From assembly GCA_030065755.1 (NCBI GenBank), contig JASJDA010000003.1, positions 27,541-91,540 on the forward strand: a stretch of 64,000 bases of DNA, read 5' to 3'. The notes under the pieces were generated by a model. It saw nothing but the letters and a program-made list of their open reading frames with translations, did not search any database and was not told the DNA's origin. Below are positions 9,378-18,596 of the stretch, piece by piece (position 1 is the first letter of the stretch; every line of letters begins with the position of its first letter). Source of the stretch: Prochloraceae cyanobacterium (GTDB lineage Bacteria > Cyanobacteriota > Cyanobacteriia > Cyanobacteriales > JASJDA01). The position numbers and the translations under genes were made by a program.

Positions 9378-9911
9378 ATGTCGCCCTTGTCTTCTTATAC
9401 AGCCGCTTCACTCAAAGCAGAGTTGAACGCACGGGGCTGGCGCATGACACCCCAAAGAGAAAAAATTCTGCACGTTTTTCAAAATCTTCCTAAAGGTAAT
9501 CACCTGAGTGCAGAGGAACTCCACAATCTCCTAGAACGCCGAGGAGAATCGATTAGCTTGTCTACTATTTACCGAAGCGTTAAATTAATGGCGCGCATGG
9601 GTATTTTGCGAGAATTGGAGTTAGCCGAAGGACACAAGCATTATGAAGTCAATCAACCCTATCCCCACCATCACCATCATTTAGTCTGCATTCAGTGCAA
9701 CAAGACCCTCGAATTCAACAACGACTCTATATTGAAACACAGTCTCAAACAGTGCGAAAAAGAAGGATTTCAGCTTATTGACTGCCAACTTACCGTTATG
9801 GCTATTTGTCCGGAAGCTTTGCGCATGGGATGGCCTTCTGGTCTCCCCAGTAATTGGTCTTGCAGTCGTTCTATTTCACAAAGCGAACCTTTAGAACAAG
9901 AAGAAGAATAA
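9378..9911 (+). CDS. Fur-family transcriptional regulator
   Basis: MTPQREKILHVFQNL...SLSTIYRSVKLMARMGILREL; HHHHHLVCIQCNKTLEF metal-binding motif. Confidence 0.9.
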   Translation: MSPLSSYTAASLKAELNARGWRMTPQREKILHVFQNLPKGNHLSAEELHNLLERRGESISLSTIYRSVKLMARMGILRELELAEGHKHYEVNQPYPHHHHHLVCIQCNKTLEFNNDSILKHSLKQCEKEGFQLIDCQLTVMAICPEALRMGWPSGLPSNWSCSRSISQSEPLEQEEE

Positions 9912-10014
9912 ATTTTATTTGCAATCTGCTTGTCTTACGGTCTGTCAAAATTCTTCAAAATTCTAAAGATTTCTCTTTAATTTACAAAAGTCAATAACAA
10001 AGAAATAAAGGATT

Positions 10015-10455
10015 TCAAGAAGAAGTAGCAATTTTAAAACCTAGTGCTTTTTTCTTCATAGTTTGAAAAATATTGTAAAATCCATTAGCACGGGAAGGTG
10101 TGAGACTTACCTTAAGACCAGTTTCTTCAATAAAATCGGGGGTTACTTGCAAGATTTCTTCTGGGGTTAAACCATTAAGTCCTTCTATTAATAAAGCGAC
10201 TAAACCTTTAACCAACTGAGCGTCGGAGTCTCCTTTGTACAATATTTTTCCATCTTCGAGATCGGCAGTAATATAAACCTGAGAAACGCAGCCATTAACT
10301 TTATTTTCTGGTGTTTTGAATTCTTGCGGCATTTCTTGAAGTTTTTTGGCATACCACAGTAGTTGTTCGTAACGTTGCTTGGGATTTGAGCGACGTTTGA
10401 AACGTTGGACAATGCGATCGAGGTTTGGAGGTAGAGGTGTTGCAGCAGATGACAT
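10015..10455 (-). CDS. sufE: SufE family protein
   Basis: NKVNGCVSQVYITADLEDGKILYKGDSDAQLVKGLVALL. Confidence 0.85.
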   Translation of the reverse strand: MSSAATPLPPNLDRIVQRFKRRSNPKQRYEQLLWYAKKLQEMPQEFKTPENKVNGCVSQVYITADLEDGKILYKGDSDAQLVKGLVALLIEGLNGLTPEEILQVTPDFIEETGLKVSLTPSRANGFYNIFQTMKKKALGFKIATSS

Positions 10456-10675
10456 AATCTAGGTTTAATCTGGAAAATGTTTGTCAGTAATTGCTTTTCT
10501 TAATAGTGAAAAACCTGGGAACAATGTTCTGGTATTTTCAACGGCGAGGGTTGTTCGCAAACTAAAATTCTGACATACATATATTACCATAAAAAACTGC
10601 TATTTTAGTAGTCCAGTGGCTTATTTTTCTTGTCTTATAAATTTCGAGCATAAAGCAAATAGAAAAATTTAAAAA

Positions 10676-11137
10676 TCAAATTAGTTTAAATTCTTTAAGG
10701 GCTGGTAAAAAATTAAGATTTTCATGTTTAGAGCGACTGAGTTTAATTAAAGCAAAACGCTGAAGGTCATTCAACTTAAACCATTGTTCTGATGTAATTT
10801 GACAATTAAATTCAAGAGCTTTTTCTCGTACTTCGTTAGGAATAATTAGATGGTTTTTCCAAGGTGGTAAAGGGTTGATTTCAATATTTTTAGCTATTTC
10901 TCCGGTATATTTTTGGACTAAGTTTTGCAGTAATTCGCGATAATTATTTATTTCTAAATTACTTTGACAAGGTTGTTTGACAAGAATAAGGCGTTCTTGT
11001 TGGCTAAATTTATTCCAGTGCGTTAATTTTAATTTAATCCCACAAGTATCTAATTTTAAACGAACAATCATAGGAATACAATGTAGAGAATCGACAAAAT
11101 CAGACTCGAATTTAAAAAAATCGCTATTTTGATTCAT
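10676..11137 (-). CDS. narM: Nitrate reductase associated protein (NarM-like)
   Basis: FKFESDFVDSLHCIPMIVRLKLDTCGIKLKLTHWNKFSQQERLILV; adjacent to mobA. Confidence 0.7.
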   Translation of the reverse strand: MNQNSDFFKFESDFVDSLHCIPMIVRLKLDTCGIKLKLTHWNKFSQQERLILVKQPCQSNLEINNYRELLQNLVQKYTGEIAKNIEINPLPPWKNHLIIPNEVREKALEFNCQITSEQWFKLNDLQRFALIKLSRSKHENLNFLPALKEFKLI

Positions 11138-11162
11138 AATCTTAAAATTGACAACTTAAAAT

Positions 11163-11771
11163 TTAATCTATTGTTTCTTGCTTTAAGTCAGAAGAAGTAT
11201 TACAATTCCACAGCATTAAATTTTCTTCAGAAGACATAAATATTGGTTTGACGGATACAGATGACAACCAAACTTGAAAAGAATTACCCCCTCGATCGAT
11301 AAATTTTTCTAAGTCGGATAAAATTTTTGGGCGGTAAAAAGCGCATAAAGGTTCCCATTGACGATCTTTATTTTGAGGTACTAAAGCCACGATATTAGCT
11401 GGAAGCCCGTCTAAGTATTGTATCCAACTTTGCAGAATTTCTACTTGCAATTTAGGTAAATCGCAAGCAAGAAGTAAAATCCAATCGAAATAGGAAACGC
11501 GATTTATTTGAGATAGTCCCTCAGCAAAAGCGATTATTGGTCCTCGACCCTGGCTAGACTCTTCGAGAAAAAAATAATCCTGTTTTAAGATAGTTTGATA
11601 TTGAGTAACTCTAGGAGTAATAATATAAACGCGATCGCAACAAATATTCGCGGTAGAACAAACGCGATCGAGCATGGGAATACCTTTCCAGGGAATTAAG
11701 GCTTTATCTCGACCCATGCGCGAACTTTTCCCTCCGGCTAAAACCAGTGCTGCTATTTTTGTTTCCATCAT
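11163..11771 (-). CDS. mobA: Molybdenum cofactor guanylyltransferase
   Basis: ALVLAGGKSSRMGRDKALIPW nucleotidyltransferase motif. Confidence 0.88.
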   Translation of the reverse strand: MMETKIAALVLAGGKSSRMGRDKALIPWKGIPMLDRVCSTANICCDRVYIITPRVTQYQTILKQDYFFLEESSQGRGPIIAFAEGLSQINRVSYFDWILLLACDLPKLQVEILQSWIQYLDGLPANIVALVPQNKDRQWEPLCAFYRPKILSDLEKFIDRGGNSFQVWLSSVSVKPIFMSSEENLMLWNCNTSSDLKQETID

Positions 11772-11853
11772 TGCTTTTTATGGAACAAAGAAGAAGCCGA
11801 GCGGATTGACTGAGAAAAGTCCACTGTGCTGGAATTAAAAAAGATCGCCAAAG

Positions 11854-12174
11854 TCACCAAATATCGCCAAAGTCAGCGAATGGTAACGAATCACCAAAAT
11901 CGCCAAATCCAGGACCGATTAGATCGCCAAAGTCACTAAATGGTAACGAATCGCCAAAATCTCCCCAAAATGCTAGTAAATATTCTTCTAACTCTGCTTG
12001 AGAATTAAGTGATGCTTGTTGGTGTTTTTCGCGAAGTTTTTCATGAATGGTTACCAGACGCTCTGAAATAGTTTTCTTCGGCGATGAAATTTTAGCCTCA
12101 GCAACAGCAGGATTAACTGTTGCTAGAGCCATTAATATTCCTAAATAGCCAAGCTTGGTGTTGACTTTTATCAT
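11854..12174 (-). CDS. grrA: GrrA/OscA-type cyclophane RiPP precursor with Phe/Trp-X-Asp repeats
   Basis: N-terminal leader/signal then WGDFGDSLPFSDFGDLIGPGFGDFGDSLPFADFGDIW; directly downstream of a radical SAM/SPASM maturase. Confidence 0.75.
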   Translation of the reverse strand: MIKVNTKLGYLGILMALATVNPAVAEAKISSPKKTISERLVTIHEKLREKHQQASLNSQAELEEYLLAFWGDFGDSLPFSDFGDLIGPGFGDFGDSLPFADFGDIW

Positions 12175-12207
12175 TAAATATCCTCAACTAAGACAAATTG
12201 GTTAAAA

Positions 12208-12384
12208 CAGTTATCAGTTATCAGTTATCAGTTATCAGGTCTCCGTAACCCATTGTTTGGGAGAGAAAACGGAACAGCCTTACTTACTTGTTATTTTCCC
12301 CAAAAAACCTACTCTTGCCTGTTCCCTGTTGCCTTTTCCCTCTCCCTTCGGGAGATAACTGTTCAATGTTCGCTGATAACTGTT
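12208..12384. repeat. Heptamer repeat block (cagttat)x4 with inverted gataactg copies between grrM and grrA
   Basis: cagttatcagttatcagttatcagttatc at 12208-12236; gataactgtt at 12354 and 12375; tgttccct units between. Confidence 0.8.
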
Positions 12385-13559
12385 AATCCTAAGCGGCTTT
12401 CTAAGTTTTGTAAAATTATATCAGCAATTATCTGTTTGTTATATTGACAAGCCATTGTTTGCGAACAGCTAAAAGTGTTATTTTCCCAATATTTATTACT
12501 GGGCGCACCTCCACCACAGAGACAGAAATACTCGCAGGTTTCCTGACATTCCCTTACTCCCTTATTAATATCATGATAGAGTCTTTGAAATTTATGACTT
12601 TGACAAACTGACTCTAAAGAATCTACTCTAAGGTTGCCCAGCACAAAATCACCATATTGTTCGCTTTTCATTGCCAGTAATTCTGGGGAAAATGTCGAAA
12701 AATTACCTTGGCTGTCGATACTAACAATAGAGAAAGGATGACACAACTCATTTTTTATTCTTTGTTTACCCGAGAGAATCAAAGAACTGATTTGCTCGAA
12801 CTCTCGAACTTGAAATTCACCTTTAGTTGCTACTGTTAACTCCCAAAACCTCTGAAAAAATGCTCTAATCCGCTCTGCTTGATGAGATGAATTTAAGGAA
12901 GAATTACGATGAATTCCTTCAATTTCTTCGATATTAAATGCTACTTTATTAATGCCATTATCTCGGAAAAAATTAAAAATTTCATCGGGATAATCGAGAG
13001 AATTTGCCGTCAAGACAGCAATGATTTGAAAATCTACTTCATTTTTTTTCAGTAACTCAATTCCTCTCATCGTTCCGGCATGAGTTCCTAACCCCGTTCG
13101 AGTCTTGCGATGGGCATCATGAATAAAATCAGGTCCATCTAAGCTAACCCCAACTTTAAAAGGATATTGTTGGAAAAAATCACACCACGCTTGGTTAATT
13201 AATAGTCCATTAGTTTGCACAGAATAAACTATTTTAGTATTGTCAGAACAGATTTGAAGCTGTAAGTTATCAATAATCTGTAAAGCTTTTTGGTAAAAGC
13301 TCAGAGGAACAGTAAGAGGCTCGCCAGCGTGCCAACAAACGGTAAATTTTTTCCTCATCCAAGAACTAGTTAGTATTCTTTGGAAAATTGGACTAATTAG
13401 CTCCAAAGATAGTTGGTGTTTTGATTGGCGGTCTGGTAAATAACAGTAATCGCAATCTAAGTTACAGTAAGATGATGCCTGAATAATGACCAAGCGAATC
13501 GAGCCAAATGACGAGATTTCTTTCTCATTTAATAACTCTTCAGTAGACTGTACGCTCAT
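12363..13559 (-). CDS. grrM: Radical SAM/SPASM peptide maturase, GrrM/OscB-type
   Basis: CNLDCDYCYL radical SAM motif; Cys-rich C-terminus CQETCEYFCLCGGGAPSNKYWENNTFSCSQTMAC. Confidence 0.85.
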   Translation of the reverse strand: MSVQSTEELLNEKEISSFGSIRLVIIQASSYCNLDCDYCYLPDRQSKHQLSLELISPIFQRILTSSWMRKKFTVCWHAGEPLTVPLSFYQKALQIIDNLQLQICSDNTKIVYSVQTNGLLINQAWCDFFQQYPFKVGVSLDGPDFIHDAHRKTRTGLGTHAGTMRGIELLKKNEVDFQIIAVLTANSLDYPDEIFNFFRDNGINKVAFNIEEIEGIHRNSSLNSSHQAERIRAFFQRFWELTVATKGEFQVREFEQISSLILSGKQRIKNELCHPFSIVSIDSQGNFSTFSPELLAMKSEQYGDFVLGNLRVDSLESVCQSHKFQRLYHDINKGVRECQETCEYFCLCGGGAPSNKYWENNTFSCSQTMACQYNKQIIADIILQNLESRLGLTVISEH

Positions 13560-13561
13560 TA

Positions 13562-14632
13562 TTAAAATGCTGTCTTAGGTATTCTTTCCACTGAATCAAC
13601 AATGCCTTGGAAATGATTGGTAAGGACTTCTTGAGAATAAGGAACAACGCCAGATTCTCCAAACCATCCATCAAACATTTGCTTAAATTCAGGGTCTTCA
13701 ATAAGATATCCTTGAATCGCCCTTAAAATACTATAATTAACAAAATCTCGCCAGTTAGAATCATTTTCTCGTAGCAAGCAGGCGTAGGATTCGCGACTAA
13801 TTAGATCGTCTGGCGGGACAATTTCCCAAGTATCTGGTTTAGTGGCTCTTTGTTTGAGTGCCTCCAGAAGAATTCCATCACCAGCATAGACATCAATTTT
13901 TCCCTGTTGTAGTTGAGAGAAACCATCCTTACCATTTGCCACAGTAACCAAATTTAGTCGAGTGTCAAGAACTTTGAGAACATTTTCAGTGGTTGTATTT
14001 CGCTCAACCCCAATGCGCAGAGAACGCAAATCTTTTAGAGAATCCAACTTGGTTCCTTTTTTTACCAATAATTGAGTTCCAGTGACAAAATAACTGAGGG
14101 AAAAATCCACATATTTTTCTCGATTCCAAGTAAAGGTAGTCGGACCGCAGGAAATATCAACTTTGCCATCCATAACCAAATCAAAACGATTTTGCGTATT
14201 GACTTCTATTAATTCCAGCTTGAGGGGCTTTTTTAAGGCTTTTTCTAGTTGGCTTTTTACAACTGTCATCATGTCAATTCCGTAGCCTACCCATTTCCCC
14301 TTTTCATTGACATAACCAAAGGGTTCGGCATCCTTCCAAGCACCTGCTCTTATAACTCCCGTGCGCTTAATACGCTCTATAGTAGTTTCTGCGAGACTGG
14401 AGGATTGTAGAAAAATACTGAAGACAAATGCTAAAAAGCCAATATAGAAAAATTTGTGGTTAAAGATTCTGTTCAATATTTTAACTCCTGAAACACTATT
14501 ATTTTTCGTTTTTGACAGAGTATCTATTTCTCTAGAAATCCTTCTAGCTGTAAGATAACGATTGCGAAACAGAAGGGCATTAATTGTTTTTGAAGCTAGT
14601 AAAAAATTTCCTTTGCTTGACATAAAATGCAA
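13562..14632 (-). CDS. grrP: Orphan extracellular solute-binding-like protein, GrrP-type
   Basis: ABC-type amino-acid SBP fold motifs (VDISCGPTTFTWNREKYVDFSLSYFVTGTQLLV); 2-bp gap to grrM; no permease or ATPase nearby. Confidence 0.75.
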   Translation of the reverse strand: MHFMSSKGNFLLASKTINALLFRNRYLTARRISREIDTLSKTKNNSVSGVKILNRIFNHKFFYIGFLAFVFSIFLQSSSLAETTIERIKRTGVIRAGAWKDAEPFGYVNEKGKWVGYGIDMMTVVKSQLEKALKKPLKLELIEVNTQNRFDLVMDGKVDISCGPTTFTWNREKYVDFSLSYFVTGTQLLVKKGTKLDSLKDLRSLRIGVERNTTTENVLKVLDTRLNLVTVANGKDGFSQLQQGKIDVYAGDGILLEALKQRATKPDTWEIVPPDDLISRESYACLLRENDSNWRDFVNYSILRAIQGYLIEDPEFKQMFDGWFGESGVVPYSQEVLTNHFQGIVDSVERIPKTAF

Positions 14633-14784
14633 TTAACAACCCTTACTCCATCCGCGCTCCAAACTATTATCAGAAGGGAAATGAATATTCATCTTCATTA
14701 CTATACCATCCGTCTTCATCTTTCTCCCTCTAATTATGTTGTTATGCCAATTCTCGAAAATAATGAGAGACTTAGGAGAAGGTT

Positions 14785-14804
14785 AGGGAACAGGGAACAG
14801 GGAA
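14785..14804. repeat. agggaac heptamer short tandem repeat
   Basis: agggaacagggaacagggaa. Confidence 0.8.
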
Positions 14805-15010
14805 GACAGGAATTTGAGCAGACAAGATGCGATCGAGTGTAATTTAAGTTTATAGTTTTATAATTCAATTTATGGATCGAGCGATAAAAATAGAACAAGA
14901 AATTAAAGAATTTCGATTATGAATTTATTTCGTATCTGTTATTTTACATCCTATTCTCAAAAGTAACTGGAAAAATAAGAAATACTTTTTATTAATAAAA
15001 AAAGCTCAAA

Positions 15011-15047
15011 TCCCTCTGTTCCCTATTCCCTGTTCCCTGTTCCCTTT
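15011..15047. repeat. gttccct heptamer short tandem repeat (inverse of 14785-14804)
   Basis: tccctctgttccctattccctgttccctgttcccttt. Confidence 0.8.
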
Positions 15048-15095
15048 CTGAAAAACCACTTTTAACTCACTTTACTCAGACTATATGTTTTAGTT

Positions 15096-17888
15096 CTATT
15101 GTTTCTTCTGTGTTTGTTGATTCAATTGTTTTAATATGTTTTCTAGTTGGAGCTGATATTGACCGTAGCTGACCCAGTCTCCTCTACGCAGCGCCTCAAT
15201 TCCTTTTTGGTAGGTCAAGAGCGCTTCTTTGCCGAGCCGGAGTACTTCAGACGGTACGGCTGTGTCTCCTAGCTGTACTTCAGGCATTTGCTGTTGTTGG
15301 CTGCCAAAAATGGCCGCAATAGCCTCATCGAGAGATTTTTCCATCACTATCTGATTCTGATAAGCGACGATAACTCGTTTCAACTCAGGCAACTCGCTTT
15401 GTTCGGCTCGCAGGTAAACTGGCTCGACATAGAGCAAAGAATTGAGTATGGGAATCACTAACAAATCGCCGCGAATCACCCTAGAACCTTGCTGACTCCA
15501 CAAAGTCAACTGTTGGGAAATTTTGGGATTTTGATCGATGCGAGCTTCAATTTGCCTCGGACCATAAACTAATTCTTGTTTGGGAAACTGGTAGAGCAGC
15601 AACTTACCATAATTCTCACCATCCGATCGCGCCGTCATCCAGGCGATCGTGTTGTCTTTATTAGCGGGAGTGAAGGGCAAAATCAGCAGAAATTCTGCTG
15701 TTTTTTCTCGCGGCAAGCGCATAATCGCATAGTAGGGCTGCATCAGTTGGGAGTTCCCTTCATAAATCTGTTTGGGGAAGCGCCACAAGTCCTCTCGATT
15801 GTAAAATACTTCGGGATTGCTCATGTGGTAAGTTAGATACATTTGACCCTGGATTTTAAATAAATCGCGAGGGTAGCGAAAATGAACTTTCACTGCCGTG
15901 GGAATTGACTGGCTCGATTCAAATAGGTTCGGGAAGATTTTGCGATAAGTAGCTAGAACAGGATCCTTTTCGTCAACGACAAAAAACTTCATGCTGCCGT
16001 CATAGGCATCCAGCACAACTTTAACCGAGTTGCGAATGTAGTTAACTCCACCCTCGATAATTTGCTGAGCATTTGACTCTCGTAAAATAGATTGAGCATC
16101 ATTAGTGCGCCCAACTGGCTCGGAATAGGGATAGCGATCGCTCACCGTATAAGCATCAATCAACCACTGCAGTCGCCCGTCAATCAGAGCCACATAAGGA
16201 TCGTTGTCAAATCGTAGAAACGGCGCTACTTTTTGCACTCTTTCTTCAATCTGCCGGTAATAATGGATGCGGGACTGGTTAGTAAAGTAGTTGGAAATTA
16301 AAATCTTGATACTGCCAAAATCGAGAGCATAAGCCAGGCGATGCCACACAGAGGACAGGGGAACTCCACCAGTACCGTCGTATTGGGTGAATACGTTTTC
16401 ACTTCCTTGAGGATAGTCGAATTCGTCAGTTGTAGTGCCAGTAAAGATATAGGATTTTGTTTTTTCCCCGTAGTAAATTGCTGATGACTTAATTGTCAGG
16501 TTGACATTGGATACGGGCGGTATATCTTTAATATAGAGTTTGGGTAAACCATCAGGAGTGACTGTGTTGACAGGACTCATGACTAATCCATAGCCGTGAG
16601 TATACTTAAGTCGCTGATTGACCCACGTTCGCGCCTTTTGTGGTAATTGTTCGTAGTCCAGTTCCCGCGCCGCCAGCATCACTTGTCGGTAATTATCGCC
16701 GTTTAAGTTGTAGCGATCTACATCTACGTCTTTAAATCGGTAGTAGAGACGAATTTCCTGAAGCTGGCGATAGGTATTCAGTAAAGGTCTGTAGTCCCAC
16801 AACCGAATATTATCAATTGTTGGCTGGTTTTCTAATAATACCTGGCGATTTAATTGGTCTTTAACCTGATAGTTAAACTGTGCTACCTCAGAGAGCCCGT
16901 AGGCTTTCTGGGTCAATTCAATATTATGAGCTATGTATGGCAATTCTTTTTCTAATTGGTTGGGAGCAACGATAAATTGTTCGACAAACCAGGGGTAAAT
17001 GCCCCAAAGCAGCACCCACGCACAAGCGCTCAAACCAATTCCGATTGCTGGGGTGGTTAAATTGCCGCCAAGGGCCGAGAAGACAAATAGCGCTGCTACT
17101 ACTAGGGCTGCTATGCTCAAAACGTAATAAGCTAAAATCCTAGCTTTAACGTCAGTGTAGCCTGCTCCGAAAACGACTCCTTGAGGAGAATAAAGTAACT
17201 GGTAGCGTTGTAACCAGAAGCCACAGGCGGCTAAGAAAGCGATCGCTGAGCTAAGCCAGTTCAGATGAGCCCTCGCTTTCTGACCGTAGATAATCCTACT
17301 CCAGCCATTGACAAAAGAAATTTTTCCTTTCAATCCGTAAACCGATACCGACAGCAGCAATCCCCAAACCACCAACACTAAGAGCCAATTGAGAATTCCT
17401 TCGTAAAAGGGTAATTGAAAAAGGTAAAAGCCAATATCGCGAGCGTAGATGGGATCGCGATCGTTAAAATAACTGGAATTGAGATACTTTAAGACTATTT
17501 CCCAGGCTGAGCTGCTCACTGTTGCTGTGCTGCTAGCGATCAGAAAAATCAGACCCAAAGCGATATAGTTAATGGTTTTTTTGACTACATTTTCTAAACC
17601 GTTCTCGGAGAGAAACTTCAGGGTGCGATTTGGTTTGAGTAAACGCACTGGCTCACTCGAGCTTATTATCAGAGCCAGTTGATAGTTTCCCCAAAGAAAA
17701 AGAAAGTAGAAAATGAAGCTAACCAGCCAAAGTCCAATTTGCCAGCCCACTCTGAGCCAGAAAACTTCAGAAAAACCGACTCCTTCAAACCACCAGGCTT
17801 CGGTAAGCAGGTGTATGAGAGTTTTAGATATAAAGATACCTACAAATAGGAGGAGAACGATCGGAATGCTCGCGGTGCGCCAGTTCAT
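15096..17888 (-). CDS. UPF0182 family large membrane protein
   Basis: 930 aa, multiple N-terminal TM segments, RYPRDLFKIQGQMYLTYHMSNPEVFYNREDLW and YVEPVYLRAEQ motifs. Confidence 0.85.
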   Translation of the reverse strand: MNWRTASIPIVLLLFVGIFISKTLIHLLTEAWWFEGVGFSEVFWLRVGWQIGLWLVSFIFYFLFLWGNYQLALIISSSEPVRLLKPNRTLKFLSENGLENVVKKTINYIALGLIFLIASSTATVSSSAWEIVLKYLNSSYFNDRDPIYARDIGFYLFQLPFYEGILNWLLVLVVWGLLLSVSVYGLKGKISFVNGWSRIIYGQKARAHLNWLSSAIAFLAACGFWLQRYQLLYSPQGVVFGAGYTDVKARILAYYVLSIAALVVAALFVFSALGGNLTTPAIGIGLSACAWVLLWGIYPWFVEQFIVAPNQLEKELPYIAHNIELTQKAYGLSEVAQFNYQVKDQLNRQVLLENQPTIDNIRLWDYRPLLNTYRQLQEIRLYYRFKDVDVDRYNLNGDNYRQVMLAARELDYEQLPQKARTWVNQRLKYTHGYGLVMSPVNTVTPDGLPKLYIKDIPPVSNVNLTIKSSAIYYGEKTKSYIFTGTTTDEFDYPQGSENVFTQYDGTGGVPLSSVWHRLAYALDFGSIKILISNYFTNQSRIHYYRQIEERVQKVAPFLRFDNDPYVALIDGRLQWLIDAYTVSDRYPYSEPVGRTNDAQSILRESNAQQIIEGGVNYIRNSVKVVLDAYDGSMKFFVVDEKDPVLATYRKIFPNLFESSQSIPTAVKVHFRYPRDLFKIQGQMYLTYHMSNPEVFYNREDLWRFPKQIYEGNSQLMQPYYAIMRLPREKTAEFLLILPFTPANKDNTIAWMTARSDGENYGKLLLYQFPKQELVYGPRQIEARIDQNPKISQQLTLWSQQGSRVIRGDLLVIPILNSLLYVEPVYLRAEQSELPELKRVIVAYQNQIVMEKSLDEAIAAIFGSQQQQMPEVQLGDTAVPSEVLRLGKEALLTYQKGIEALRRGDWVSYGQYQLQLENILKQLNQQTQKKQ

Positions 17889-17952
17889 GTTTAGGGATCG
17901 ATAGCTGTCATTCTTTTAATTTACTAGTAAATTCGATCTCATTAACATCAAG

Positions 17953-18315
17953 TTATTTTTCTTGTAAAAGGGCTTGACAATAACCGATAAGTTTCTGCGT
18001 GCGATCGCTCACTGTTTTCAATCTGGCTTCGGTAGTTGCAGCTTGACGGGAGGAGCGCAAAAACAAAATATCAGTACCCAGAAGCCTTATAGCTCGGTAA
18101 ATCTCGGTTTGAATAGATTGCCATCGAGATGCGATCGCGGGATCTACCTCATCACTCGTCAAAATTGCAACTTGCTTTTGGAAAATTTGCTGTACATTTT
18201 GAAAATTTTGTTGTAACGAAGCTGCATCGGTGTTGGAAGCAGTAGAAAGATTTTGTAAATCTAGGAGCGTTCTTAAAAATTCCTGATAAGCTTGACGGTG
18301 TGATTTAGGTAACAT
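17953..18315 (-). CDS. PatD-like small protein (heterocyst frequency control family)
   Basis: MLPKSHRQAYQEFLRTLLDLQ...FLRSSRQAATTEARLKTVSDRTQKLIGYCQALL. Confidence 0.5.
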   Translation of the reverse strand: MLPKSHRQAYQEFLRTLLDLQNLSTASNTDAASLQQNFQNVQQIFQKQVAILTSDEVDPAIASRWQSIQTEIYRAIRLLGTDILFLRSSRQAATTEARLKTVSDRTQKLIGYCQALLQEK

Positions 18316-18596
18316 CTATAACCAGAATAAGTTAGAATTTTGGTAAATAATACTATCTTTAATGCACAAATTGAGCTAGGGAAGATCCTCTCCCAAGTCT
18401 AGACGTTTAAAAATAATTATCTTAAAACAAATAATAAGACCCTGCCCTAGTACTTAACTCTGCTGGTAGAGAACGACATAGATCCCGAAACACCAGAGTA
18501 AGTTACTACTTTCAGTATTATCCAAGCAATTTTTAAAAACCCAGATTTACAAGCTATTTTCCTCACTCCTACTTCTATTTCCTCAAACATCTTAGT

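Noticed and set aside
12208-12236. CRISPR or iteron array
   Set aside because: Short heptamer tandem repeats without spacers; typical cyanobacterial STRR.
14627-14842. 71-aa ORF upstream of grrP
   Set aside because: Overlaps the grrP start and a heptamer repeat; no coding signal.
15096-17888. UPF0182 protein as a novel system
   Set aside because: Large uncharacterised but widespread family; nothing unusual in context.
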